A stretch of 10,723 bases of DNA. Origin: Apophysomyces variabilis (lineage: Eukaryota > Mucoromycota > Mucoromycetes > Mucorales > Mucoraceae). The notes beneath the pieces were generated by a model. That model was not told the DNA's origin. It saw nothing but the letters and a program-made list of their open reading frames with translations, and ran no database searches. A program made the translations under genes and the position numbers. The stretch is taken from contig MZZL01000037.1 of the NCBI GenBank assembly GCA_002749535.1, positions 1-10,723 of the forward strand, in the 5' to 3' direction. This document shows positions 1 through 8,500 of the stretch, in pieces (positions within the stretch are counted from its first letter, which is position 1; every line of letters begins with the position of its first letter).

Positions 1-102
1 AGACCTTCACCATTCTGTGTCTTTCTACTGCCTCTTTCCTTTTTAATGTTCTTGCGTTCTAATAGTACAAGTGGTAGTTTCGCCTGCATCCGCTACACAC
101 CG
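1..102. other. Flanking DNA left of element A
   Basis: This stretch lies upstream of the candidate LTR of element A. It is pyrimidine-rich at the left and has no convincing ORF, RNA gene or motif. The five bases just before the LTR (98-102, CACCG) would be one arm of the target-site duplication if the LTR boundary is right. The other arm lies outside the window, so this cannot be tested here. Confidence 0.4.
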
Positions 103-257
103 TGTCAGCCTGTCGTGGACGAGACTGCTCCACATAGTGACACGTCACCATCAAAGAGAAAATTCAAGCCGACCAATCCTGGTCGCCGGAAAACCGTTGT
201 TCCGAACACGTGATCTGAAAGATCATTACGGATACTACTTGAACATTCTGGAAGTAT

Positions 258-265
258 TATATATA
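258..265 (+). promoter_or_regulatory. TATA box of element A LTR promoter
   Basis: TATATATA sits about 155 nt into the candidate LTR, where a U3 promoter belongs. Transcription would begin near 288-295 and so define the start of R. This is a position-based inference supported by the downstream AATAAA. Confidence 0.45.
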
Positions 266-376
266 CAAATCAAAATAGACATTCCTAGTACTTTCTAGTA
301 AAAGTATTATACATAGATTATATTTCTTCTAGCATATTCTGTTCTGTAAAATATAAATATCATTAGAATAACATTC

Positions 377-382
377 AATAAA
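377..382 (+). promoter_or_regulatory. AATAAA polyadenylation signal in element A LTR
   Basis: AATAAA lies roughly 85 nt after the predicted start site and 58 nt before the LTR end. This is the R-region position where an LTR retrotransposon transcript is cleaved and polyadenylated in its 3' copy. The hexamer is common in AT-rich DNA, so confidence rests on position alone. Confidence 0.35.
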
Positions 383-440
383 GGAAACGAAGAAATCAAT
401 CAGTAATCCAAGAGTTATCTTTTACTCTTTGCTTTTGACA

Positions 441-638
441 AGGCTGGTTTGAGCATTCCGGGTATTATCATCGTTTGGACGGAAGCAAGACAACCAGGGG
501 AAAAGAATCCAAGAATCCGACAATTGGTAGCTGATGACAAATTCTTTCCACTGATCTCAACATACAAAACAAGTTTACAAAAACAAAAAGAAAAAAAAAA
601 CGAGCGACGTTGTCAAGACTTACCTGTAACCTACAAAA
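441..638 (+). other. Untranslated leader of element A, with candidate primer site
   Basis: This is a 198-nt leader between the LTR and gag. After a 4-nt spacer it has TGG followed by TTTGAGCATTCC (from 445), which could be a tRNA primer-binding site because it begins with the complement of a tRNA CCA end. I could not match it to a named tRNA. The second half is A-rich (roughly 545-600). A 77-codon ORF starting at 449 reads through this leader and overlaps gag in another frame; it has no recognisable domain and is taken as chance. Confidence 0.4.
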
Positions 639-1583
639 ATGGAAAACGGACAAGACCAAAACCAGAACAACCTTACCTTTGAGCAACAAGCGCTCATGAC
701 TGTTATGCAATCCTTGCAACAACTTCTGCAGCAACAACAGCAACATAGTGAACAAATCGCAGCTATGCAAGCCCAAAAAGCTGTTCCCAAACAAGATCAA
801 ACGCCACAGAATAATCGGACGCTAGTACAAACGATCAAGCCTACCAAACCTGATGTTTTCCGTGGTGAACGTAGTTCACAGGCTGTTGAGACGTGGCTAT
901 ATACAATCCAGAAGTATTGCGAACTGGCGGAAATCGATAACGAACAACAAATGGTTCTTTTTGCGGTGACTCTTTTGCGCGATGGTGCTGTTGCCTGGTG
1001 GCGTCAATTGGAAACTGACCTCGACCTGGAAACTCCCAATACCTGGGCCGAATTCTGTGCAGCATTCCGAAAAGAGTTTAAGCCCGAGAACTCTGAACAA
1101 TTGGCACGTCAACGTTTACAACAACTCCAACAAAAGACTACAATCGAGGCATATATTCGTGAGTTCCGAACCACCATGCTGGAGTTGCCAAACATGGATA
1201 CAAAGGACGCCATGTTCATCTTTACACAAGGTCTGAAGTATCACGCGCGATTACAAGTGTTGATCCAGAAGCCTACTACGTTGCATCAAGCATATGAATT
1301 GGCTGAATCATATGAAACCGCTCAACAGTGCGCCAAAGGTCTGCTGCCATCATCCCGTTACGTTTCAAGACCTACTTTCTCAGCAAGCAATGGAGGTTAT
1401 GTTCCACAAGAAGCCACTCCGATGGACCTTGACGTTGTTGCATCAAGTCATTCATCCTGCAAAGGCAACATTCGTTGTTTCAAGTGTGGTCGCGTTGGTC
1501 ATATTAAGCGCGAGTGTCGCCAACGTCAAGACAGGGCAAAAGAAGATCCCAAGACGCAGGATTTTGGCGCTGCGCGTACGTAA
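639..1583 (+). CDS. gag: Gag (capsid-nucleocapsid) of element A
   Basis: This 314-aa ORF is the structural Gag that assembles the cytoplasmic virus-like particle and packages element RNA. Residues 1-60 are Gln-rich with a likely coiled coil (about 15-45). Residues about 70-235 match the Ty3/Gypsy capsid fold, with the Trp-rich core AVAWWRQLE near 117-125. A nucleocapsid zinc knuckle CX2CX4HX4C is formed by C280, C283, H288 and C293. The start is chosen for the strong context (A at -3, G at +4) and because it is the first ATG in this frame that gives the whole domain. The ORF is intact, in contrast to the pol that follows. Its last 70 nt overlap the pol frame, and the stop codon TAA lies inside the loop of the frameshift hairpin. 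Identity is sure; the exact maturation sites are not visible. Confidence 0.93.
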   Translation: MENGQDQNQNNLTFEQQALMTVMQSLQQLLQQQQQHSEQIAAMQAQKAVPKQDQTPQNNRTLVQTIKPTKPDVFRGERSSQAVETWLYTIQKYCELAEIDNEQQMVLFAVTLLRDGAVAWWRQLETDLDLETPNTWAEFCAAFRKEFKPENSEQLARQRLQQLQQKTTIEAYIREFRTTMLELPNMDTKDAMFIFTQGLKYHARLQVLIQKPTTLHQAYELAESYETAQQCAKGLLPSSRYVSRPTFSASNGGYVPQEATPMDLDVVASSHSSCKGNIRCFKCGRVGHIKRECRQRQDRAKEDPKTQDFGAART

Positions 1584-1604
1584 GCAAGGGGAAACGTGCG
1601 CGCA
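1559..1604 (+). promoter_or_regulatory. Programmed -1 ribosomal frameshift signal between gag and pol
   Basis: The heptamer GGATTTT (1559-1565) is in the gag frame as G GAT TTT, the phase required for -1 slippage; GGAUUUU is the slip site known from red clover necrotic mosaic virus. A 5-nt spacer (1566-1570) follows. Then a 10-bp stem pairs 1571-1580 with 1595-1604, all Watson-Crick except one G-U at 1577/1598, with a 14-nt loop (1581-1594) that begins with the gag stop codon. Slippage puts the ribosome into the frame starting at 1565, exactly the frame that holds protease, RT and integrase. Layout, phase and spacing are seen directly; activity is inferred. Confidence 0.75.
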
Positions 1605-4600
1605 ACCATGAACTACCCCTTCACAAGGAAAACCGGTCGCTGGAGGATCAGGGGATTGTTCACAAGGGTCCAAACGAAACAAGTGATCCTCCAATGGGGC
1701 TGGTCAAAACTCACCAGGACAAGGACGAAGCTGCAATGGTTATTTCTCAAGAATTGCAGGACACTCCAGGTGGCACCTTGGTGAACGCAACTGAGGGTGA
1801 CCAGCACGGTGAAGATGTAGTCCAAGAAGCTCTCACCGAGGAGCAACAGTTGCGAGAAGATTATTGTCATCTGGAAGAACTTTTTACATACAGCGGTGGC
1901 GAATCATTACCGTTGTATGGGGGCTTATGCAACAACAAAAGAATACTGGCGCTGATTGATACGGGGGCAAGTGCAAGTTATATTTCGCCCAGGCTATCCA
2001 AAGGACTCGAGATATTTAGTATCACAGCGTGTGAAGTTGAAACTGCCGGCGGTCATAAATTGAACATTTCCAAGAAGGCCAAGGTCCCATTCACCTTGTC
2101 AGGATGTGCTATGGTGATTGATGCTTACATCCTGGAAACGAAATTCGATATCATTCTTGGAAGGAATTGGCTGGCAGGATATGTACCGAAAGCTGACTGG
2201 ACAACAGATACTTGGACAATCAAGGTTAAGGACGGAGAATACAAGTTACAGCCCGCCCGTTATTTGGGGGACTCCGGGGTGTGATACCTGCTATTGCACA
2301 AGCAAGTCAGCAAAACAATCCGCAAAAATGAGGTGCAAGGTTTATACATGATACACTTACTGGAAAGTGAAATTCAGTCAAAAGAGATTCCAGAGCCCAT
2401 GCAGGAACTTATCGACGGGTATCAAGATGTCTTTTGTGACGAGTTGCCTAGTCTACCTCCGGAAAGAGATATTGAACATGTTATCAACACGGGCGATGCG
2501 AAACCTATTGCAAGACCACCATTCAAGATGTCGCCCTTAGAGCTCGATGAATTACGATGACAATTGGATGAATTACTGCAGCTGGGATTGATTCAACCAA
2601 GTGCTTCGCCATGGGGTGCACCGGTATTATTTGTCAAGAAAAAGGATGGGAGCATGTGTATGTGCATTGATTATCGTGCGCTGAACAAAGTGACTATCCG
2701 CAACCAACACCCACTGCCAAGAATAGACGAGTGTCTTGAACGTCTGCAAGGAGCATCTTTTTTCACAAGCCTGGACCTCAAGAGCGGCTATCACCAAATC
2801 TGTATCAAGAAGGAAGATGTACCCAAAACAGCGTTCAACACTCGGTATGGTCAATTCTCATTCCTGGTCCTACCCTTTGGTCTCTGTAATGCACCACCTA
2901 CGTTTCAAGGGTTGATGAACAAGGTCCTCGGCGAATACCTTGACCGTTTCGCATTGGTTTATCTGGACGATATCCTTATTTTTAGCAAGACTGCCGAAGA
3001 ACACAAGAAGCACATTCGTTTGGTGTTGGACAAGTTACGCGAGGCCAAATTATACGCAAACGTCAAGAAGTGCGAATTTGGAAAACAAGAAGTGCTCTTT
3101 TTAGGCTTCCGAGTCTCCGCCAAAGGAATTAAGCCAGCTTCGGACAAGATTAAGGCAATTCAAGACTGGAAGATCCCTACAAACGTGCAGGAAGTTCGTC
3201 AGTTTATCGGTTTGGCGCAGCATTATCGTCGCTTCATACCATCGTTCGCCAGCTTAGCAGCCCCATTGACTGACCTCACAAAAGGTACTGGTCCGAAGAA
3301 GCGTGCGATAATATGGTCTGATGCATGCCAAACAAGTTTCGACCTGATCAAGGACAAACTGACAGCTGCCCCAGTATTACAAGCACCAGATCCGAACAAG
3401 CCATACCGCGTAGAGACTGACACATCTGATATTGGTATTGGTGCTGTCCTGTTACAAAAAGATTTGAATGGCTCCTGGCATCCACTAGCGTACGAGTCCC
3501 GGAAACTTTCCCCACCGGAACGCAATTATCCTGCTCAAGAAAGGGAATTGCTGGCTATTCTTCATGCTCTGCAAACTTGGCGTTGTTTCCTTGAGGGCCG
3601 TGAATATAAAGTCTTAACTGACCATTACACACTCAAATATTTCCGCACTCAAGTGAAACCCACTCCACGACTGGTGCATTGGATGAATGAGCTGGAGCTG
3701 TACGATCCCAAGATTAGCTATAAACCAGGCAAGGAAAACAAAGTACCGAATGCCCTCTCCCGCAAGGATTATTACGCAAGTCCCGGTGAAACAACGTTAG
3801 AACCTGAGTTCCTTTATCTTGCTGCTGCAAATTTACCTGAGAATCACCAACAAGATTGGCCAAGTTATTATGTCTCACGACCCGATAATCTCCCTCAGGA
3901 CGTACAAGAATTCCTGGAACAAGAAAAAGACCACTTCGTGGTGAAAGAGGACAAAGTCTATCAGAAACTGACCGTCAAGGATGAAAACAACAACGAAGTT
4001 GTCAAAGAAGTCCGTTTCCTACCGTTTGTACACCGTGCGGACAAAGTCAAGACTTTTCATGAAGGGTTTGGTCATGCAGGCAAAACAACGGTGTTCGATC
4101 TGATGAAATTACGATACTGGTGGCCGACAATGCGTACCAATATCCGCGACTGGCTCAAGACTTGTCCCTCATGCCAGATGAATAGTCGTCGGCACAATGC
4201 CCATCAAGATGTCATGCACCCGCTCGATGTTCCTCCCGCTTTTGCACGTTGGCATCTAGATTTCATTGGCGAATTACCAAAGACTGTCCATGGAAACCGG
4301 TGGATCCTTGTTGCCGTCGATTATATGACAAATTACCCAATTGCTCGTGCTGTCCCCGTTGCATCCGGCAAAGCTGTTGCAGATTTCTTGTACGAAGAGA
4401 TCATTATGCGTTTTGGCTGTCCAAAAGAAATCCTGACCGATTGAGGTGCGAACTTTATGAGCAAGGTTCTACGACATTATACGCAGCGCATCCATGTCAA
4501 TCACAAGTTTACTTCGGCGTTCCACCCCTGAACTAATGGCAAATGCAAAAGATTGAATGGCACTCTCAAATCTATGATACGCAAATATGTTAACGGTGCT

Positions 4601-4983
4601 CTCCACGTTTGGGACGATTATCTCGATGCTGCCCTATTTGCCTGCCGCGTGCGAACACATGCCACTACTGGTTACAGTCCCTTCTACATGACATACGGGC
4701 GTGAACCTGTTCTGCCAGGCGATCGCCTTCGCCCATACATTTCCGATGATGCGCTCAAGGACCCATGCGTTATGGCAGAAGTAACCGCTCAAGAATTAGA
4801 AAAACTGAACCAAGTCCGTGCTGCTGCCACTGCCCGAATGCAAGCTGTGAGCCAAAAAGACAAGGAGAAATGGGATCAAGTGCTCAATATTGTAGACTTC
4901 GACATTGGTGAATTTGTCAAGCTTACCCACGAAGGCCGTTTCGGACTGGAACCACAATATAAAGGACCTTACATTGTTACGGC
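1565..4983 (+). pseudogene. pol: Decayed Pol polyprotein of element A (PR-RT-RNase H-IN), 3'-truncated
   Basis: One continuous reading frame, -1 to gag, carries the enzymes for reverse transcription and integration. The aspartic protease has DTGAS at 1958-1972 and the late ILGRNW motif near 2154. RT follows, with YLDD at 2960-2971. RNase H spans about 3400-3770, and integrase has an HHCC zinc domain (about 4055-4180) and a D,D35E core. The frame is broken by four TGA codons at 2282, 2558, 4442 and 4529, with no frameshifts. The RNase H DALSR motif reads N at 3749-3751. The integrase core Asp codons are present at 4259 and 4439, but the Glu position 35 residues later (4547-4549) is Lys. The RT motif normally SMRMCIDYR has Cys at 2657. 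The sequence ends just after the GPY motif (KGPYIVTA), where element B is inserted. The frame is open from 1514, but translation should enter at the slip site. Confidence 0.92.
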
Positions 4984-5406
4984 TGTGGAATCTGAGGGAA
5001 ATTTAAGATAAAAAATGGATAACAAGAATAAATCCTTGAGACTCGAGAAAAGAGTTTTTTATTAAGATTAGATTCCAAGTCTTATTTATACTGTGAGCGG
5101 TTATTAGATCGTAGTTTCTTTGACACAGATAATAAACCAATCAGTAAACATATTCATGACGAAGAAAAGTTTTTCATTGGGATAGCCAATGGTAGATTTT
5201 CGTTTAGTCATGGTAAAGAGGTTATCTCTGAGTTCCTGAGTCTGGACTGTGTCTTTATTCAACAGGTTTCAGACTGTTATTGTGTCAGATCGACTTCAGG
5301 TTCAAGAAGAAGTCTTTTTTACGATCTCCGCTTTATTCTTCTTTTAATTACTGCTTTGGGTAATGTGAAGACGTTTATTGGTCTGTGTGTATGTCGAAAT
5401 ACGACA
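4984..5406 (-). repeat. 3' LTR of element B (complete, 423 bp)
   Basis: The inner-left edge (TGTGGAATC at 4984) is fixed by alignment with the second copy starting at 10395, because the bases just outside differ. The other edge (CA at 5405-5406) is inferred from the TG...CA rule and the polypurine tract that abuts it. Over 4984-5310 the two copies are identical except for T6 here against T8 in the other. On the minus strand a TATAAATA box lies at 5090-5083. The first 15 nt of the LTR on the minus strand (5406-5392) form a perfect small hairpin, TGTCG and CGACA around a 5-nt loop. Confidence 0.93.
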
Positions 5407-5420
5407 TTACCCCCCTCCAG
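5407..5420 (-). promoter_or_regulatory. 3' polypurine tract (PPT) of element B
   Basis: On the minus strand this reads CTGGAGGGGGGTAA and abuts the TG of the 3' LTR. This is where RNase H leaves an RNA primer for plus-strand DNA synthesis. It defines the inner LTR edge. The same 14 nt recur at 6980-6993. Confidence 0.85.
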
Positions 5421-5532
5421 GTTGTGGACCGGTGATGTTTTGAAGAGGATTTCGACTCTGTAACATGTATGAACGGTGTAACGGTGCAAGTATGAAGATT
5501 AACGGTGTCCATGTCAATGGAAGTGCGGTGTT
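5421..5532 (-). other. 3' untranslated region of element B
   Basis: About 112 nt separate the gag-pol stop codon from the polypurine tract. No ORF of any size, and no envelope gene, is present. The heptamer CACCGTT (minus strand) occurs three times, at 5507-5501, 5486-5480 and 5478-5472, as an imperfect short repeat of unknown meaning. Confidence 0.6.
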
Positions 5533-8500
5533 TTAAGACGCAGAACGTTGTCTCTTCGAGCGGGTCTGTGCGCTGTTACCTGTTCGTTTCTGGGTTTTGG
5601 GCGCAGGTTTGTTCACCTTACCAAGTCTTCTCCAGTAGGCGTCAATAAAGTCTGGGTCTGTAAACGCATCAGGTTTTAACCAGCTGTTATCTTCTGCAGA
5701 ATACCCTTTCCAGCTGACAAGGTATTCTCTCTTGCCAGCCGTTCCTCTGTGTCCAAGGATTGCTTGGACTTCATAGAGTTCATCTTTGGCCACGATGTCA
5801 TCCTGTGAAATGAGTTTCAGTTCGGATGGTACATAGTCTCTCGACATGAGCATGCCGGTTTCGTCTTGGAGTACATAGGTGCCTCCTTGTGTACGACGGA
5901 CTACGGTGTAAGGACCTTCATATATGGGTGCGAGTTTACTTGCTCGCGTGGGTAATCTGACCATGACGTGACTTCCTTCTGGAATATCGATGATCACATG
6001 CTTCTCGTCAAATATTTTCTTTTGGGCGTTTGCGGCGAGTTCGTGTCTTTCTTTCAGTGCTGGAAAAACGACATCGGCCATGTATTCAATGCGTTTCAGC
6101 AGTTCTTCTTCCGACAATGGTTCAGCCTTTTCATTTCGGTAGTCTCTGAAGCCATTCATTTTGCGCGCGAACATGAGGGTGAATGGAGGTGTATTCAGAC
6201 GTTTGGAGATCTTGTTGTTGATTGCTAGCTGTATGCTAGGTATATAAAGATCCCAGTCTTCTCCTGCCTCTTTGACTTTGCGCATGACTTGTGTGGACGT
6301 TTGCACCCATCGTTCTGCAAGGCCGTTACCTTGAGGATGGTATGGTGTTGTAAGGCGGCTGTCAATGCGGGTAGCTTCTCGGAGTTTTTTCATGAAGCTG
6401 TTTTTGAACTCGGTGCCATTGTCTGATTGTACGATACGGGGAAATCCGAAATCGCAGAAGACTTTTACGAGAGCATCGATGAGTGTATCGGATTGCTTAT
6501 TTGGCAGTGGACGCAGTATGCAGAATCGGGTACATACATCAACCATAACTAGTACGTAGTTGTTCCCTCTTGCTGTGGTTATTCCTGGAAAAGCAAGGTC
6601 GATTGCCCAATGATCTCCTGGAAGGTAAGCATATATCGGTCTGAGAGGGTGGTATCCTCGTTTTACGATATTGTGTCGTTGGCATTGAGGGCAGCTTCTA
6701 ACGAATACTACTGCATCCTCTAGCATCTTTGGCCAGTACATGCCATCATTCTGGATTGATTTGACCATGCTTTCGGCTCCGAAATGTCCGAATAAATGGG
6801 TTTGTTGCAGAATGGTTCGACGTTCTTCTTCAGGCGGGCAGACTTTCTCAAGGGTTGTTGATGAGCGTCTGGTGACGTGGAATACACGGTGTTCTTTTTG
6901 CTTCGATTCATATTCAACAATTTTTAATTCTGGATTGTTTATAGCTTTTTGCCATTCTTTAGAAGGCTTGTATGCCGTTTTACCCCCCTCCAGCTCTTGA
7001 TGACTTTCAAAAAGTCTTGAAAGAGCGTCTGGCAAGATATTTTTGTGACCAGGGAGGTGCACAACATTGAAGTTGTACGAAAGTAGGGTGTCCAGCCAGT
7101 TGATCATCATGGCGTTGGCGATTTTCTGCGTATGCAGGTAAGTGAGTGCCTTATGGTCAGTGTAGAGGGTGAATGGATTACCCCACAAAAACTGGTGGAA
7201 TTTCTTTAAGGCAAAGATGACGGCCAGCAGTTCCCGTTTCGTAGTAGCATAGTTACGTTCAGAGGGAGAGAGTGATCGCGCCATGAATCCGATGTACTGT
7301 CTATGGCCAGTAACAGGATGTAATTGAAATAAAGTAGCTCCTATCCCGGTGTTGGAAGCATCTGTAGCAACGTGGAAAGGTTGGTTTAGATCAGGATATT
7401 TTAGGAGGACATTTGTAAGCAAGGCACTTTTGAGTTTGTTGAAATGCTCTTGGTGCATGGGCGTCCAGAGTTTACCCAAAGTCTTTTGATTGCGCAGAGC
7501 ATCCAAAGGTGCGGTAAGTTTCGCAATCATTGGGACATGCTCGCGGAAGTAATTGACAAGGCCAAGGAAACGTTGAATTGCATGACCGGTGGTTGGCACA
7601 GGCCAGTCTAGAACGTTTGTAAGCTTGCGCTTGTCAAGAGAAATACCCTTATCCGAAATGCAAAAGCCTAAGAGGTACACGGATCTCTGTGCAAAGTGAC
7701 ATTTCTGGGCGTTGAGAATGAGATTCACCGATGTGAGTTTATCGATGGCTTTTTTGACATGGAGTGTATGTTCTTCCATGGTAGTGGAGAAGATTACAAT
7801 GTCATCCACGAATACTTTGACGAACGACATGTCTTGGAAGATCAAGTTCATCACACGCTGAAATTTGCTGCTGATGGGTTTAAGACCAAATGGGCAGCCG
7901 CGGAACATCCATTGTAAACCGTTATGGGTAAAGGTTGTTTTGTGACGATCCGGTTCATAAATCTCAAAGCGATGGAAGGCATTGCTAAGGTCTAGCGTGG
8001 TAAAGATTTTTGCACTTCTCATGGCGTGGAAAATATCACGGATTAAAGGAAGTGGAAATTTATCGTCGGGAAGAAGACGATTGATATGACGAGGATCGAG
8101 GCAGACTCGTTTTCCTGTCTTGTTGCCGAATGCATCCTTTTTATCTGCCAGTGTAAGAGGACTGTTCCACGTGGTGTTGACAGGTGCACGTGTGATGATA
8201 CCTTCAGCAAGCCATTTTTGGATTGTTTCATCCACTACCGGTTTGAGTTTGAACGGTAACGGGTACTGGCGTTGGTAGGTGTGAGCTCCCTCTTTCGTTG
8301 GTAAATGGACAACGGATTCTGGGACTGTACAGAATGATTCTTTCGGGATATGCTCATTGGCAGTAATGGAGGATTGAATGGTTGCAAAGAAGTGTTCTCG
8401 TTCTTTTGCAGTACCAGCTGGAGAATCGTTAGGAACATATTCATCATTGGATTCCTGATTGTCAGCGTGTTTGGACGACTCATCATCCCATTTAACGGCC

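Larger units (their letters stand above)
103..440 (+). repeat. Candidate 5' LTR of element A
   Basis: The boundaries are chosen from the terminal inverted repeat TGTCA (103-107) and TGACA (436-440), which fits the TG...CA rule for LTRs and gives 338 bp. Inside, in the expected order, are a TATA box at 258-265 and an AATAAA at 377-382. No second copy is visible because the 3' LTR has been cut off by element B, so the ends are not confirmed by alignment. The ORF-like stretch at 71-298 lies mostly within it and is not a gene. Confidence 0.45.
103..4983 (+). mobile_element. Element A: decayed, 3'-truncated Ty3/Gypsy retrotransposon
   Basis: The parts in order are a candidate 5' LTR (103-440), a leader (441-638), gag with a CCHC knuckle (639-1583), a -1 frameshift signal (1559-1604) and pol with PR, RT, RNase H and IN in Ty3/Gypsy order up to 4983. 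There the element is interrupted by the terminal TG of element B's LTR. The end of integrase, any further C-terminal domain, the PPT and the 3' LTR are missing. They should lie beyond the right-hand LTR of B if the insertion was simple. Four in-frame TGA codons and at least two lost catalytic residues make it non-autonomous. The domain content is certain; the left boundary is inferred. Confidence 0.9.

Noticed and set aside
71..298. 75-codon plus-strand ORF at the left end
   Set aside because: It lies mostly in the candidate LTR, spans the TATA box and has no recognisable protein features.
468..800. 110-codon minus-strand ORF opposite the leader and start of gag A
   Set aside because: It is the complement of the Gln-rich (CAA/CAG) stretch, which reads as Leu-rich on the other strand. 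It has no start context or domain.
3223..3525. 100-codon minus-strand ORF opposite RT/RNase H of element A
   Set aside because: It lies entirely within conserved pol coding sequence on the other strand and has no independent features.
2282..4531. TGA used as a sense codon in this genome, which would make pol A intact
   Set aside because: The 1612-codon ORF of element B has no in-frame TGA, and pol A has lost catalytic residues as well. Simple decay explains the TGAs better.
5407..5532. Envelope-like or extra gene after pol in element B
   Set aside because: Only about 126 nt separate the stop codon from the LTR, and they hold the PPT and a short repeat.
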